Shown: piece by piece, positions 1 to 8,938 of the stretch | Position numbering within the stretch: the first letter of the stretch is position 1 | How the letters are laid out: each line of letters begins with the position of its first letter | Source of the DNA: Lachnospiraceae bacterium | Lineage (GTDB): Bacteria; Bacillota; Clostridia; Lachnospirales; Lachnospiraceae | Direction of reading: 5' to 3' | NCBI GenBank assembly: GCA_017428105.1 | Contig: JAFRRM010000038.1 | Location: 56,702 to 120,701, forward strand | DNA length: 64,000 nucleotides | Notes under the pieces: model-generated | The model's database searches: none | What the model was told of the DNA's origin: nothing | The model's input: the letters and a program-made list of their open reading frames with translations, nothing else | Position numbers and translations under genes: made by a program

Positions 1-1869
1 GCTTCCGGCGGCCATCTGCGGGATCTGCCGAAGAGCCGGATGGGCGTGGACATTGAGAACGACTACGAGCCGGAGTACATCTCCATCCGCGGCAAGGGCG
101 ACGTGATCAAGACCCTGAAGAACGAAGCGAAGAAGGCCACCAAGGTCTATCTGGCAACGGACCCGGACCGCGAAGGCGAAGCCATCGCGTGGCATCTGGC
201 CTATCTGCTGAAGGACGTGAACCCGAAGCTGTACCGCATCAGCTTCAACGAGATCACGAAGGATGCGGTGAAAGCCGCGCTGGCCGATCCCCGCGCCATT
301 GACACGGAACTGGTGGACGCGCAGCAGGCGCGCCGCGTGCTGGACCGCGTGGCCGGCTATTCCGTGAGCCCGCTGCTGTGGAAGAAGATCAAGCGGGGCC
401 TGTCCGCGGGCCGCGTGCAGTCCGCCACGCTGAACATGGTGGTGAGCCGGGACCGGGAGATCGACGCGTTCGATCCCGAGGAGTACTGGACCCTGGAGGC
501 CGCCCTGACCGTGGAAGGCCGCAAAGCGCCGCTCATCCTGCAGTATGACAACAAGCCGCATGCGCTGAGATCGGAAGCGGACACGCAGGAGATGATCGCG
601 TACCTGGCCGGCCGGCCGTTCGAGATCAGGTCCCTGACCAGCTCGCGCAAGCGCGTGAAGGCGCCCAACCCGTTCACCACCAGCACGCTGCAGCAGGAGG
701 CCTCCCGCATCCTGGGCTTTTCGCCCTCCAAGACCATGCGCGTGGCCCAGACCCTGTACGAAGGCGTGAAGCTGGCGGAAGGCACCGTGGGCCTGATCAC
801 CTATCTGCGTACGGACAGCACGAGGATCGGCGCGGAGGCGGACGCCGCCGCCCGGGCCTTCCTGAAGGATAAATACGGCGAGGAATTCGTGGGCAAAGGG
901 GCGGCCGCCGCCAAAAAAGACGAGCGGATCCAGGACGCGCACGAAGCCATCCGCCCCACATCCATCGAGCGCACGCCGGAGAAGATCAGGGACCAGATGG
1001 GCCGCGATGAACTGCGGCTGTACCAGCTGATCTGGAACCGCTTCGCGGCCAGCCGCATGGCGGATTATCAGTACGACGCGGTGACGCTGACGGCCGCCGC
1101 CGGCGAAGCCGTTTTCAGGGCCGCCGCGCAGAACCCCGTCTTCCAGGGGTACCGCCTGCTGTACAATCACGAGGACAAGCAGAAGACCGACAGAAACCTG
1201 GTGGGCATCAATGAGGACAGCGTGCTGACGGATCCGCGCTTCACGCCGGAGCAGCATTTCACCCAGCCGCCCGCGCATTATACCGAGGCCTCCCTGGTGC
1301 AGAGCATGGAAGCCGCGGGCATCGGCCGGCCGTCCACCTACGCCCCCACGCTGGCGACGCTGATGGACCGCCATTATACGAGCCGCAAGGGCAAAAATGT
1401 GATCGCCACCGATCTGGGCCGCGCCGTGGACGACATGATCGTGAAGACGGTCCCCATGCTCGCGGACAGGAACTTTACCGCGGAGATGGAGACCCGTCTG
1501 GACAAAGTGGCCGAAGGCGAAGAAGACTGGAAGGAACTGCTCCGCACCTTCTACCCGCCTTTCAAGGAGAAGCTGGACACCGCCATGGACGAGCTGGAGC
1601 GCGTGCAGGTGAAGGACGAGGAGTCCGACGAAGTGTGCGAACTCTGCGGCCGCCGCATGGTGATCAAATACGGCCGCCACGGCAAATTCCTGGCCTGCCC
1701 GGGCTTCCCGGAGTGCAAAAACACCAAGCCGTTCCTGGAAGCGGCGGACGTGCCCTGCCCGCAGTGCGGGGGCAGGATGATCCTGCGCCGCACCGCCAAG
1801 GGGCGCCGGTTCTATGCCTGTGAAAACAAGGAATGCGGCTTCATGAGCTGGAACAAGCCGAAGGCGTAG
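1..1869 (+). CDS. topA: DNA topoisomerase I, 5' end missing
   Basis: Type IA topoisomerase that relaxes negatively supercoiled DNA. The reading frame is open from base 1, so the N-terminus lies outside the window; the visible part starts late in the TOPRIM domain. Seen: the acidic motif DPDREGEAIAWH, the active-site region GLITYLRTDSTR with the catalytic Tyr, and the motif QSMEAAGIGRPSTYAPTL. Two C-terminal four-Cys zinc ribbons follow (CELC...CPGFPEC and CPQC...CENKEC), as usual for Firmicutes TopA. About 622 residues are visible of a protein normally near 690. In Bacillus topA lies upstream of codY, and the same order is seen here with other genes between them. No frameshift is visible. Confidence 0.97.
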   Translation, partial: ASGGHLRDLPKSRMGVDIENDYEPEYISIRGKGDVIKTLKNEAKKATKVYLATDPDREGEAIAWHLAYLLKDVNPKLYRISFNEITKDAVKAALADPRAIDTELVDAQQARRVLDRVAGYSVSPLLWKKIKRGLSAGRVQSATLNMVVSRDREIDAFDPEEYWTLEAALTVEGRKAPLILQYDNKPHALRSEADTQEMIAYLAGRPFEIRSLTSSRKRVKAPNPFTTSTLQQEASRILGFSPSKTMRVAQTLYEGVKLAEGTVGLITYLRTDSTRIGAEADAAARAFLKDKYGEEFVGKGAAAAKKDERIQDAHEAIRPTSIERTPEKIRDQMGRDELRLYQLIWNRFAASRMADYQYDAVTLTAAAGEAVFRAAAQNPVFQGYRLLYNHEDKQKTDRNLVGINEDSVLTDPRFTPEQHFTQPPAHYTEASLVQSMEAAGIGRPSTYAPTLATLMDRHYTSRKGKNVIATDLGRAVDDMIVKTVPMLADRNFTAEMETRLDKVAEGEEDWKELLRTFYPPFKEKLDTAMDELERVQVKDEESDEVCELCGRRMVIKYGRHGKFLACPGFPECKNTKPFLEAADVPCPQCGGRMILRRTAKGRRFYACENKECGFMSWNKPKA

Positions 1870-1938
1870 GGGTATAACCGCCGCCGAGCCGTAATGCGGA
1901 CTTAAGCCCGGCACATTTCAGAAAAGAAGGAACCCCCT

Positions 1939-3084
1939 ATGGAATACAGAGAACTCGGAAACACCGGCCTCCGCGTGAGCGTGATCGGCATGGGCTGCGA
2001 AGGCTTCGCCGAAGACGGATATCGGGAGTGCGCCCGTATGTTTGATACGGCGGAACGCCTCGGCATCAACTATTTTGATCTCTACGCCTCGGACCCCGAA
2101 ATGCGCCGTGCCGTCGGCCGAGCCCTGAAAGGCCGTCGGGACAGATTCCTGATTCAGTCGCACCTGTGCTCCGTCTGGAAAAACGGCCAGTACCTGCGCA
2201 CGCGGGACCTTGCCGAAGTGAAGGCCGGCTTTGAGGAAATGATGTCCCTCCTTCAGACCGATTACCTGGACGTCGGCATGATCCACTACTGTGATGCGCT
2301 GAGCGACTGGGAAACAATCTGCGAAAACGGCATCCTGGATTACGCGCGCCAGCTGAAAGCGGAAGGCCGGATCCGCCATATCGGCATGTCCAGCCACAAT
2401 CCGCTGGTAGCGCTGCGCGCCATCGAGGAAGGTGCCATGGAAGTCCTGATGTTTTCGGTCAACCCCTGCTACGACCTGCAGCCCGCGGACGAGGACGTGG
2501 AGGAGATCTGGGCGGACCGCAACTATCAGGCGCACCTGACGAACATGGACCCGGACCGGCAGCGGCTTTACGAGACCTGCCAGCGGAAAGGCGTCGGCAT
2601 TACGGTCATGAAGGCCTTTGCCGGCGGCGAACTGCTGGGCAGCAACCAGATCGCCGGCGTTTCCCTGACCGTGAACCAGTGTCTGTCCTACGCGCTGTCC
2701 CGTCCGGGCGTTTCCGTAGTCCTGGCCGGAGCTCACTCCGCGGCCGAACTGGAAAAAAGCGCCGCCTACTGTGAAGCTTCGCCGGCGGAGCGCGACTATG
2801 CGCCGGGCCTTGCTTCGTTCCCCCGCGTAAGCTGGGTCGGACACTGCATGTACTGCAGCCACTGCGAGCCCTGTCCGAAGCAGATCGATATCGCATCCGT
2901 CACGAAATTCCTGCACCTGGCGAAAGCACAGGGTGGAATCCCGGAAACCGTCCGGGAACATTATAAGACACTGCCGCATCACGCGGGCGAATGCATCGCC
3001 TGCGGCGCCTGCGAGACCAGATGTCCCTTCGGAGTCGCGATCCGTGCCAATATGAAAGAAGCCGCCGCCGTTTTCGGCTTCTGA
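1939..3084 (+). CDS. Aldo/keto reductase with C-terminal 4Fe-4S ferredoxin domain
   Basis: A 381-residue aldo/keto reductase fused to a ferredoxin-like tail, a layout common in anaerobes. The N-terminus MEYRELGNTGLRVSVIGMG is typical of the family, and a TIM barrel follows (YFDLYASDPEMRRAVGRAL, then HIGMSSHN). Two Cys clusters (CMYCSHCEPCP near residue 300 and CIACGACETRCP near residue 355) should bind iron-sulphur clusters. The protein is likely a cytoplasmic oxidoreductase that passes electrons between NAD(P)H and an organic substrate; the substrate cannot be read from the sequence. AGAAAAGAAGGAA precedes the ATG. A terminator follows the gene, so it is probably monocistronic. Confidence 0.9.
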   Translation: MEYRELGNTGLRVSVIGMGCEGFAEDGYRECARMFDTAERLGINYFDLYASDPEMRRAVGRALKGRRDRFLIQSHLCSVWKNGQYLRTRDLAEVKAGFEEMMSLLQTDYLDVGMIHYCDALSDWETICENGILDYARQLKAEGRIRHIGMSSHNPLVALRAIEEGAMEVLMFSVNPCYDLQPADEDVEEIWADRNYQAHLTNMDPDRQRLYETCQRKGVGITVMKAFAGGELLGSNQIAGVSLTVNQCLSYALSRPGVSVVLAGAHSAAELEKSAAYCEASPAERDYAPGLASFPRVSWVGHCMYCSHCEPCPKQIDIASVTKFLHLAKAQGGIPETVREHYKTLPHHAGECIACGACETRCPFGVAIRANMKEAAAVFGF

Positions 3085-3110
3085 TCTTCTGAAATTCTGA
3101 TGATAATACC

Positions 3111-3142
3111 TGCCCGGGGGAGAGAAACCTCCGGGCACTTTT
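3111..3142 (+). terminator. Rho-independent terminator after the aldo/keto reductase
   Basis: Inverted repeat TGCCCGGGGG / CCTCCGGGCA (one mismatch) with a 7-base loop, followed by CTTTT. It separates the reductase from the sigma-factor gene. Confidence 0.75.
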
Positions 3143-3176
3143 GAATATAATATTATTTTGAAAAATCTGGTTTGGC

Positions 3177-3767
3177 TTGTCCGTTTTCGGCCTTCCGGGT
3201 TGTTATATAGGTAGAGGGGGGTATGGACATGAACGATCAAGGGGAAAAACAGGGGGAAATATCGGCGCAGAAAGCTACCGTCGCTTTCTTGACGGCGAAG
3301 AGGAAGGGCTCGCGGAGATTGTAAGAGAATATCAGAATGGGCTGATTGCTTTTCTGCAAAGCTTTGTTTGGGATTATTGTGAAGCAGAAGAACTGGCCCA
3401 GACAGTTTTCTTTAAATTATGGAGCCGGAAACCTGTGTTCCGGGAAGAGTGCAGGTTTAAAACATGGCTCTTTACAATGGCACGTAATGCGGCCGTGGAT
3501 TGGCTTAGAAAAAAGAGCAGAATCGCAGACGATCCTGCAGAGGATTACGAAAGCAACTTCACAGATGAGTTGGATCCGGAACAATTCTTTATCCAGAAGG
3601 AGCAGCAAAGCGCCTTTGTCAAGGCCCTTCCAAAACTTCCTTCGGATTACCGCCGGGTGATCGAGCTCGTTTATCTCGAAAATTTATCGCACAGAGAGGC
3701 TGGATTGATCATGGGCAAAAATGCGCGTCAGATTCGGAATCTCCTGTTTCGCGCAAAAAAACACTGA
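3177..3767 (+). CDS. Sigma-70 family (ECF-like) RNA polymerase sigma factor, apparently frameshifted at both ends
   Basis: Sigma region 2 (ESYRRFLDGEEEGLAEIV, then EAEELAQTVFFKLW and FKTWLFTMARNAAVDWLRKK) and region 4 (LPSDYRRVIELVYLENLSHREAG) are clear. The frame as it stands must begin at a TTG with no ribosome-binding site, giving an atypical N-terminus. A better start, ATG at 3223 after GTAGAGGGGGG, is in another frame and would join the sigma frame if one base were restored in the A/G runs near 3240-3260. At the 3' end, one extra A in the A7 run at 3754-3760 would replace the abrupt RAKKH end by the usual basic tail and stop at 3806-3808. Two homopolymer losses suggest a decaying gene or assembly errors. 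Partner genes are unknown. Confidence 0.75.
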   Translation: MSVFGLPGCYIGRGGYGHERSRGKTGGNIGAESYRRFLDGEEEGLAEIVREYQNGLIAFLQSFVWDYCEAEELAQTVFFKLWSRKPVFREECRFKTWLFTMARNAAVDWLRKKSRIADDPAEDYESNFTDELDPEQFFIQKEQQSAFVKALPKLPSDYRRVIELVYLENLSHREAGLIMGKNARQIRNLLFRAKKH

Positions 3768-4537
3768 AGGTGAAAATGCTGCAGGATGGATATGAGGGGG
3801 GACTGTAAATGATGCCCTTGGAAAAAGAATGAAAGAATTGACGAATGACCGGAACTCATTCTAAAACTATGGGCAGTATATCAAGGCTGTAATATGGTTA
3901 GAACTGTGATAATCTAACTAAATCATATATTTGACTTAGCTGAACTTGTGGGGTGTTCGGAAGAGGGGAATGACAGGAAAACGGAGTGCAGAAAAGTACC
4001 TGTGAAACGGAACGGAATGTAATCTCTGTTGCTTGAGCAGGATTTCTGAATAAATATGTTCTTTGTGTCTGTTTATGTCCGCCTGGATTGTTATAGAGGT
4101 GAAAGATGATTACTCTTGCTCGACCGATGGATGGTGAGTATCAGCTGGCCATTGAAGGAGAAAAACAGCTATTGACATGAAATATAGAAAACAAGGTGAG
4201 ACGTTTTTACCTTCTATTCGTCTAAATGATAAAGGCAGTCAATGCTATGCTGAAAAATCAGCGTCAAATTCGGAAACTTCTTGATCGGGCAAGGAAATCT
4301 GTGAAAGCAGAACTTCTGATAGAATGAATCGATGGAGATTTTGGAGAGAACAAAGCATCATGGTGACAAAGTCTTTTCAGGAAGGGAAATCGGGAAAGAA
4401 GAATATGAGCAGGAAGTCCAAGAGAGATTCTCCAAAGGGAGGAGATTGGAGTTGAATGCTTAACTGCATATTTAGTGAAAATATGCATAAATGGCTTGTG
4501 CACACATAAATTCATAGAAGGATAAAGGAGTACGAGG
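3768..4537 (+). other. Degenerate intergenic region with gene remnants
   Basis: About 770 bp with no intact long gene. From the 5' side it holds the lost 3' tail of the sigma gene (to 3808), a short in-frame stretch DALGKRMKELTNDRNSF of unknown origin, the two ends of a second sigma-like gene (4106-4327, listed separately), and a 43-codon open frame at 4332-4463 (MEILERTKHHGDKVFSGR...). That small frame lacks a clear ribosome-binding site and I do not recognise it. The segment looks more AT-rich than the housekeeping genes and reads as a gene graveyard. Confidence 0.6.
4106..4327 (+). pseudogene. Remnant of a second sigma-factor gene, internally deleted
   Basis: A short frame 4106-4180 (MITLARPMDGEYQLAIEGEK...) follows GAGGTGAAAG and resembles the start of a sigma factor; its YQLAIEGEKQLLT can be laid against YRRFLDGEEEGLA of the upstream gene. 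After a stop, the frame 4226-4327 contains LKNQRQIRKLLDRARKSVKA, which closely matches the C-terminal region-4 helix of the upstream gene (GKNARQIRNLLFRAKK). The rest of the sigma sequence, roughly 400 bp, is missing. I infer an ancient duplicate that lost its middle. The C-terminal match is convincing; the N-terminal one is weaker. Confidence 0.55.
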
Positions 4538-5545
4538 ATGAGAAAATCGATTATTGCAGCACTGATGTCTTTTGTTGTTGCCATCTCGGGAGGAACCAAC
4601 GGCTTGAAAATTGAGGCACAGACTCTCAATCAGGCCAATAATTATATCCTGAGGGAAGATGGATCCCGGGGGACTGCGACTGTAGAAGAGATTGACAGAA
4701 TGGTCTTTGAAAGAAACAGAGCTATTATATCCGGTGACAAAGAGGAGGAAACAAAGATCCAGCAGGCAATATATGATGCCGGTGTGTATCCAAGTACAGA
4801 GGAAGAATTAAAGCCTTTCTTTTCTGACAACAGAAATGACTTTCCGGATAAAGGAACATCAAGTGTTTCTTACGATACGACATATTATACTGTTACCGCC
4901 GGTAATGGAATTGTATATGAAATAAAACGGATTATTACACATCCAACAACCAGTTCCAATCTGTTTCATTCAGCAGCAGTTAATAATAAAACCATCTCGT
5001 CCAGCGTTGCAGCAGGTGCTTATCAGTTGTGCAAGGTGACGGGAACACTGGTGTCAGGATATGCATATTCCGTGTTTAATGCCTTTATCACAGCATATGA
5101 TGCTCTCCATTCTATTATCACTGGCTTTTCTGCGTCAACAGTGGTATACAATATTACAGCAAGTTATGCATGTGCTGCGTTGGAACAGGTAAGTTTTTAT
5201 CAATATAAAAACGGCAGTTACTGGACTCCGTTTGCCTCAAGCAGTTATATACAAACAGGATTCAGCAGTACGATCTTTAGTACGAATTATTCCGGAGGAA
5301 GTCAGCAGGGGTTGAATATGGACGTCAGTCAACAACAGGATACGCTTTACTCAACCTATTCATTAACGTCTACACATACGGGATATAATACAGCGGATAT
5401 TCTGAACAGATATTTTAGCACCTACATCTTTGACAAAAAGTCTCAAGTGACAAGTGTCAGCTTCTTCCATAATGCAAATGGCGTCAGCAAGCATATTAAG
5501 ACATTGGGAATGCTGTGCCCGACAACATTGTCAGACATTTCCTGA
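4538..5545 (+). CDS. Secreted protein of unknown function
   Basis: 335 residues. The N-terminus MRKSIIAALMSFVVAISGG followed by ...GLKIEAQT is a Sec-type signal peptide, so the product is probably exported. An acidic, charged stretch follows (about residues 45-105, with EEIDRMVFERNRAIISGDKE). The rest is rich in Ser, Thr, Tyr and Asn (YDTTYYTVTAGNGIVYEIKR, later SSTIFSTNYSGGSQQ), as in extracellular beta-rich proteins. No cysteine pair, sortase signal or catalytic motif is apparent and I do not recognise a family. AAAGGAG precedes the ATG. Base composition is visibly lower in GC than codY or topA, which fits acquired DNA. It lies 27 bp upstream of the next small membrane-protein gene and could be cotranscribed. 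Confidence 0.7.
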   Translation: MRKSIIAALMSFVVAISGGTNGLKIEAQTLNQANNYILREDGSRGTATVEEIDRMVFERNRAIISGDKEEETKIQQAIYDAGVYPSTEEELKPFFSDNRNDFPDKGTSSVSYDTTYYTVTAGNGIVYEIKRIITHPTTSSNLFHSAAVNNKTISSSVAAGAYQLCKVTGTLVSGYAYSVFNAFITAYDALHSIITGFSASTVVYNITASYACAALEQVSFYQYKNGSYWTPFASSSYIQTGFSSTIFSTNYSGGSQQGLNMDVSQQQDTLYSTYSLTSTHTGYNTADILNRYFSTYIFDKKSQVTSVSFFHNANGVSKHIKTLGMLCPTTLSDIS

Positions 5546-5572
5546 CGCGGTGATGCATGAAAAAGGAGGTTT

Positions 5573-6085
5573 ATGATGCGAATGCAAAAAAGAGTGCTTC
5601 TTATTATTGCAGCTGCTGTTTTGATTTTGCTCGGCGTGTGGCGTTTCTGGCCGCGCTCTCTGACGCGGATAGGCAATATGCCGGAAACCGGATTCAGCAA
5701 AGCCCGGGCGAATACGGTCATTTTTGCGACTGAAAACGGGAACCTGAAAATGGATACGTATGTGCTCGATATATCCGGCAGACCGGAAAAGCGGGCGGAA
5801 ATGATAAAGATTCTGTCTTCGGTCGGATACCGGCAGGACCTGCGGAATCTGGTCAGCTGGCTGTGGAACGGCATTTCGGTAAGCGGCAGTGATAAAACCG
5901 CTTCCGTATTCCTGTCGTGGGGATCGGATGCGGAAGAGAGCTGCCGGATCGAATTCCTCTCGGGCGGCCTGGTCGCTGTTGCCCCGGGAGACGGAGAACG
6001 CAGTTTCCTGTATCATCCGACCGATCAAAGTGTTTTGAATGAAATCGCCGGCTTTATTCAGAGAGAGGGAGAACTGAGTCATTAA
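5573..6085 (+). CDS. Small membrane-anchored protein of unknown function
   Basis: 170 residues starting MMRMQKRVLLIIAAAVLILLG, a single N-terminal membrane anchor, then WRFWPRSL and a soluble, presumably extracytoplasmic domain containing ANTVIFATENGNLKMDTYVLD and LSWGSDAEESCRIEFLSGG. No Cys lipobox. The layout (anchor plus a roughly 120-residue alpha/beta domain) resembles many orphan Clostridia proteins, but no named family is recognised. An excellent ribosome-binding site AAAAGGAGG sits just before two adjacent ATGs (5573 and 5576). A terminator at 6182 ends the unit. Confidence 0.7.
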   Translation: MMRMQKRVLLIIAAAVLILLGVWRFWPRSLTRIGNMPETGFSKARANTVIFATENGNLKMDTYVLDISGRPEKRAEMIKILSSVGYRQDLRNLVSWLWNGISVSGSDKTASVFLSWGSDAEESCRIEFLSGGLVAVAPGDGERSFLYHPTDQSVLNEIAGFIQREGELSH

Positions 6086-6181
6086 GGATGCAGACACGCC
6101 GCGCCGGGAGAAAAACAGGGGCTTCCCGTGAATCCGGAGCATTGGGGCGGTGCCATAGACGGCGGCATAATGTGCACAGGA

Positions 6182-6207
6182 CGGCTGTCGGATGACGGCC
6201 GTTTTTT
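6182..6207 (+). terminator. Rho-independent terminator upstream of codY
   Basis: Stem CGGCTGTC / GACGGCCG (8 bp, one G-U pair), loop GGAT, then six T. It isolates codY from the preceding membrane-protein gene. Confidence 0.85.
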
Positions 6208-6228
6208 GTTGGGGAAAATAAAACTTTG

Positions 6229-6243
6229 AATTGTCTGAATATT
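6229..6243 (+). promoter_or_regulatory. CodY box (probable autoregulation)
   Basis: AATTGTCTGAATATT matches the known CodY consensus AATTTTCWGAAAATT at 13 of 15 positions. It lies immediately 5' of the predicted -35 hexamer of codY, a position suited to repression by CodY itself. The consensus is established for low-GC Firmicutes; its use in this organism is inferred. Confidence 0.7.
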
Positions 6244-6245
6244 GC

Positions 6246-6274
6246 TTGCGGTCCCGGCAAAATCGTGATAATAT
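6246..6274 (+). promoter_or_regulatory. Predicted sigma-A promoter of codY
   Basis: TTGCGG (6246-6251), 17 bp, TAATAT (6269-6274), about 50 bp before the codY start. Overlapping alternatives (GATAAT at 6267, TATAAA at 6272) make the exact -10 uncertain. Confidence 0.5.
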
Positions 6275-6322
6275 AAAAATATGTTTTCGAAGTGAAATCT
6301 GTTTATCCGGCAGGAGGCGAAA

Positions 6323-7072
6323 ATGAGCGTACAATTACTGGACAAGATGAGAAGAATCAACAAACTGCTGCATTACGACGACAGCAACGTGGTCTCCTTC
6401 GGGGACATTTCCCGCGTGATGGGCGTGGAGTTCGGCGCTGGCGTCGTGGTGATCAGCGGCAAGGGAAAGATCCTGGGGCTGGGACAGCCGCCGTTCGATC
6501 CGCTGTGGCCGCAGCTGCAGGTGGGGGATTTCCTGCCGTCGGAGCTGAACGAGCGGCTGCTGAACATCCTGTCCACGCAGGAGAACGCGAGCCTGCAGGC
6601 GCTGGGATTTCCGGAGGAGGCGTGCGAGCGGCTGAAAGCCGTCATCGCGCCGGTGGAGATCTCGCGGGTGCGGCTGGGGACGCTGTTCATCTACCGCGAA
6701 GAAAAGGGCTTTGACGTGGATGACATCATCCTGACCGAGCACGCGACCATGATCATCGGGCTGGAGATGCGCCGCTCTTTAAGCGAGGAGGCGTCGCGCG
6801 AATTCCGCATGCAGCAGGCGGCCCGGTCGGCAGCGGCCACGCTGTCCGCGTCGGAGATGAAGGCGGTGCGCTGCATCCTGGACGAGCTGGGCGGCACGGA
6901 GGGCATCCTGGTGGCCAGCAACATCGCGGACCGGATGGGCATCACGCGGTCCGTCATCGTCAACGCCCTGCGGAAACTGGAGAGTGCGGAGATCATCGAA
7001 TCCCGCTCGTCGGGCATGCGCGGGACGTATATCCGGGTCCTGAACGGCCTGATCGAGGATGAACTGAAATAA
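6323..7072 (+). CDS. codY: GTP- and branched-chain-amino-acid-sensing global regulator CodY
   Basis: 249 residues, close to the usual 260. The N-terminal GAF domain begins [16 protein letters not shown] and includes [16 protein letters not shown]; the C-terminal winged helix contains [20 protein letters not shown] and [16 protein letters not shown], near-diagnostic for CodY. It senses GTP and Ile/Leu/Val and represses amino-acid biosynthesis, transport and alternative nutrient genes in rich conditions. GGAGGCGAAA precedes the ATG. A CodY box sits in its promoter. The next gene, an IlvD-type dehydratase, begins 46 bp downstream with no terminator between, so the two may be cotranscribed. Confidence 0.97.
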   Translation: MSVQLLDKMRRINKLLHYDDSNVVSFGDISRVMGVEFGAGVVVISGKGKILGLGQPPFDPLWPQLQVGDFLPSELNERLLNILSTQENASLQALGFPEEACERLKAVIAPVEISRVRLGTLFIYREEKGFDVDDIILTEHATMIIGLEMRRSLSEEASREFRMQQAARSAAATLSASEMKAVRCILDELGGTEGILVASNIADRMGITRSVIVNALRKLESAEIIESRSSGMRGTYIRVLNGLIEDELK

Positions 7073-7118
7073 AGAAAGACCGGGTCGGACCGGAGAAAGG
7101 ATCAGGGAGAACGGTACC

Positions 7119-8801
7119 ATGGCGATTCATAACCATGACGTGGACGACCGCACGCAGGGCTATTACGTCGGCCTGATGCACGCGTGCGGCTACGGAGACA
7201 AAGATCTGAGGAACCCGGTGATCGGGATCGTCAATTCCTATACGGACGCCAACCCCGGGCATCAGCCCCTGCGCGAACTGGCGCAGCATGTGAAGGAAGG
7301 CGTGTGGGCGGCCGGCGGGACGCCCGCGGAATTCAACGTGCCCGCCCCGTGCGACGGCATGGCGCAGGGCCTCGGCATGCATTATATCCTGCCGGAACGG
7401 GACCTGATCGCCGGCGCGGCGGAGGGGATGGCGCGGGCCCATGATTTCGACGGCCTCGTCTTCCTGTGCTCCTGCGACAAGATCGTCCCGGGTATGCTGA
7501 TGGCGGCGGCCTCGCTGGACAAACCCTGCATTTTCCTGACCGCGGGCTGCATGCTGCCGTATGATGACGGACAGAAGGTGTACGTGACGCCGGACCTGAA
7601 GGAGTCCATCGGCGCCTACAATGCGGAGCGTATCACGGCGGCCGAATTCGAACGCTTCAAGCAGAACATCTGCTTTTCCGGCGGGACCTGCTCCATGTAC
7701 GGCACGGCGAATACGATGGGCGTGTTCGCGGAGGCCATCGGCATCGCGCCGATCGGGTCCACCACGACGCTGTTCTGCTCCGCGGATAAGGTGCGGCAGG
7801 CCCGCATGGCCGGCGCGCGGGCCGTGGAACTGGTGCGGGAGGAGATCCGCTTCTCCGATATCGTCACCTATGATTCCGTCGTCAACGGCCTGCGCCACGT
7901 GAGCGCGACCGGCGGCTCCACCAATGCGCAGCTGCACATCTGCGCGTTGGCCAAAGTGATGGGGCTCCCGATCGGGCTCAGGGAATTCGACGAGATCCAG
8001 AAGGACGTGCCGGTGGTGGCGAAATTCAAGCCTTCGTCGAAATACAACATCAGCGACTACCACAGGGCGGGCGGCGTCGGCGCGACCCTCAAGGCCATCC
8101 GCCGCTTCCTGAATGAGGACGTAAAGCTCGTGACCGGCGGCACGCTGGGCGAATTCCTGGACCGCTATGACCGGCCGGTCGACCGGGAGGTCATCCATAC
8201 GGCGGACGACCCGCTGTATCCGGACGGGTGCTTCCGGGTGCTGTACGGGAACATCGCGCCGGGCGGCTGCATCGTGAAGAAGAGCGGCGTGGAGCCGTCC
8301 ATGTTCCGGCACAGCGGGCCCGCGGTGTGCTTTGACTCGGAGGAAGCGCTGCGCGAGGCGATGGTGGACCGGCGGATCGTGCCGGGCTGCGTGCTGGTGA
8401 TCCGCTACGAGGGGCCCAAGGGCGGGCCGGGCATGCGCGAGATGTCCATCCCCGCCGCCATGCTGGTGGGTATGGGGCTGCACACGTCAGTGGCCATGAT
8501 CACGGACGGGCGGTACTCGGGCGCCACGCGGGGGCCGTGCATCGGCCACATTTCTCCGGAGGCCTGGGACGGCGGGCCCATCGCGGCGGTGCGGGACGGC
8601 GACATGATCCATATCGACATCGACGCGGGCACGATCCATGCGGACCTGAGCGACGAAGAGATCTGCGCGCGCCTGCAGCACGTGAAGCGTCCGGACCATC
8701 CGGCCGCCGGCGTGATGGCGGCGTACCGCGAGACTGTTTCCCCTTCGAATGACGGCGCGACCTGGCTGTACCGGGCAAAATCGACACGGATGCCGGAATA
8801 A
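7119..8801 (+). CDS. IlvD/Edd family dehydratase (dihydroxy-acid or sugar-acid dehydratase)
   Basis: 560 residues. Iron-sulphur dehydratase of the family that includes dihydroxy-acid dehydratase (Val/Ile synthesis), 6-phosphogluconate dehydratase and sugar-acid dehydratases. Seen: [42 protein letters not shown] and [15 protein letters not shown], which supply the family's Cys ligands, and a C-terminal [19 protein letters not shown]. The early motif [11 protein letters not shown] and the Cys-rich LFLTAGC-type segment differ from textbook IlvD (NSYNEIVPGH), so a substrate other than dihydroxy-isovalerate is possible. It directly follows codY, which in other Firmicutes controls ilv genes; that fits either reading. 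An ATG start with GGAGAACGG upstream was chosen. Confidence 0.85.
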   Translation: MAIHNHDVDDRTQGYYVGLMHACGYGDKDLRNPVIGIVNSYTDANPGHQPLRELAQHVKEGVWAAGGTPAEFNVPAPCDGMAQGLGMHYILPERDLIAGAAEGMARAHDFDGLVFLCSCDKIVPGMLMAAASLDKPCIFLTAGCMLPYDDGQKVYVTPDLKESIGAYNAERITAAEFERFKQNICFSGGTCSMYGTANTMGVFAEAIGIAPIGSTTTLFCSADKVRQARMAGARAVELVREEIRFSDIVTYDSVVNGLRHVSATGGSTNAQLHICALAKVMGLPIGLREFDEIQKDVPVVAKFKPSSKYNISDYHRAGGVGATLKAIRRFLNEDVKLVTGGTLGEFLDRYDRPVDREVIHTADDPLYPDGCFRVLYGNIAPGGCIVKKSGVEPSMFRHSGPAVCFDSEEALREAMVDRRIVPGCVLVIRYEGPKGGPGMREMSIPAAMLVGMGLHTSVAMITDGRYSGATRGPCIGHISPEAWDGGPIAAVRDGDMIHIDIDAGTIHADLSDEEICARLQHVKRPDHPAAGVMAAYRETVSPSNDGATWLYRAKSTRMPE

Positions 8802-8874
8802 GATGCATAATTGTGAAACCATTATTAAAAATAAATGAAAAATCCCTTGCGGACCGAAGGAAAATTATGCTATA

Positions 8875-8904
8875 TTGACCTGGTTATAAGACGGGGAGTA
8901 TTAT
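8875..8904 (+). promoter_or_regulatory. Predicted promoter of the TAXI-type TRAP transporter
   Basis: TTGACC (8875-8880), 18 bp, TATTAT (8899-8904), with the AAAGAGGAG ribosome-binding site about 25 bp further. A second candidate pair, TTGCGG at 8848 and TATATT at 8872, lies upstream. Confidence 0.5.
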
Positions 8905-8938
8905 AATTCCCGGAAAATACAAAAAAGAGGAGCAACTG

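Noticed and set aside
3809..3860. DALGKRMKELTNDRNSF resembles the start of tRNA-His guanylyltransferase-like proteins
   Set aside because: Too short (17 residues) and followed by a stop; mentioned only as a remnant of unknown origin.
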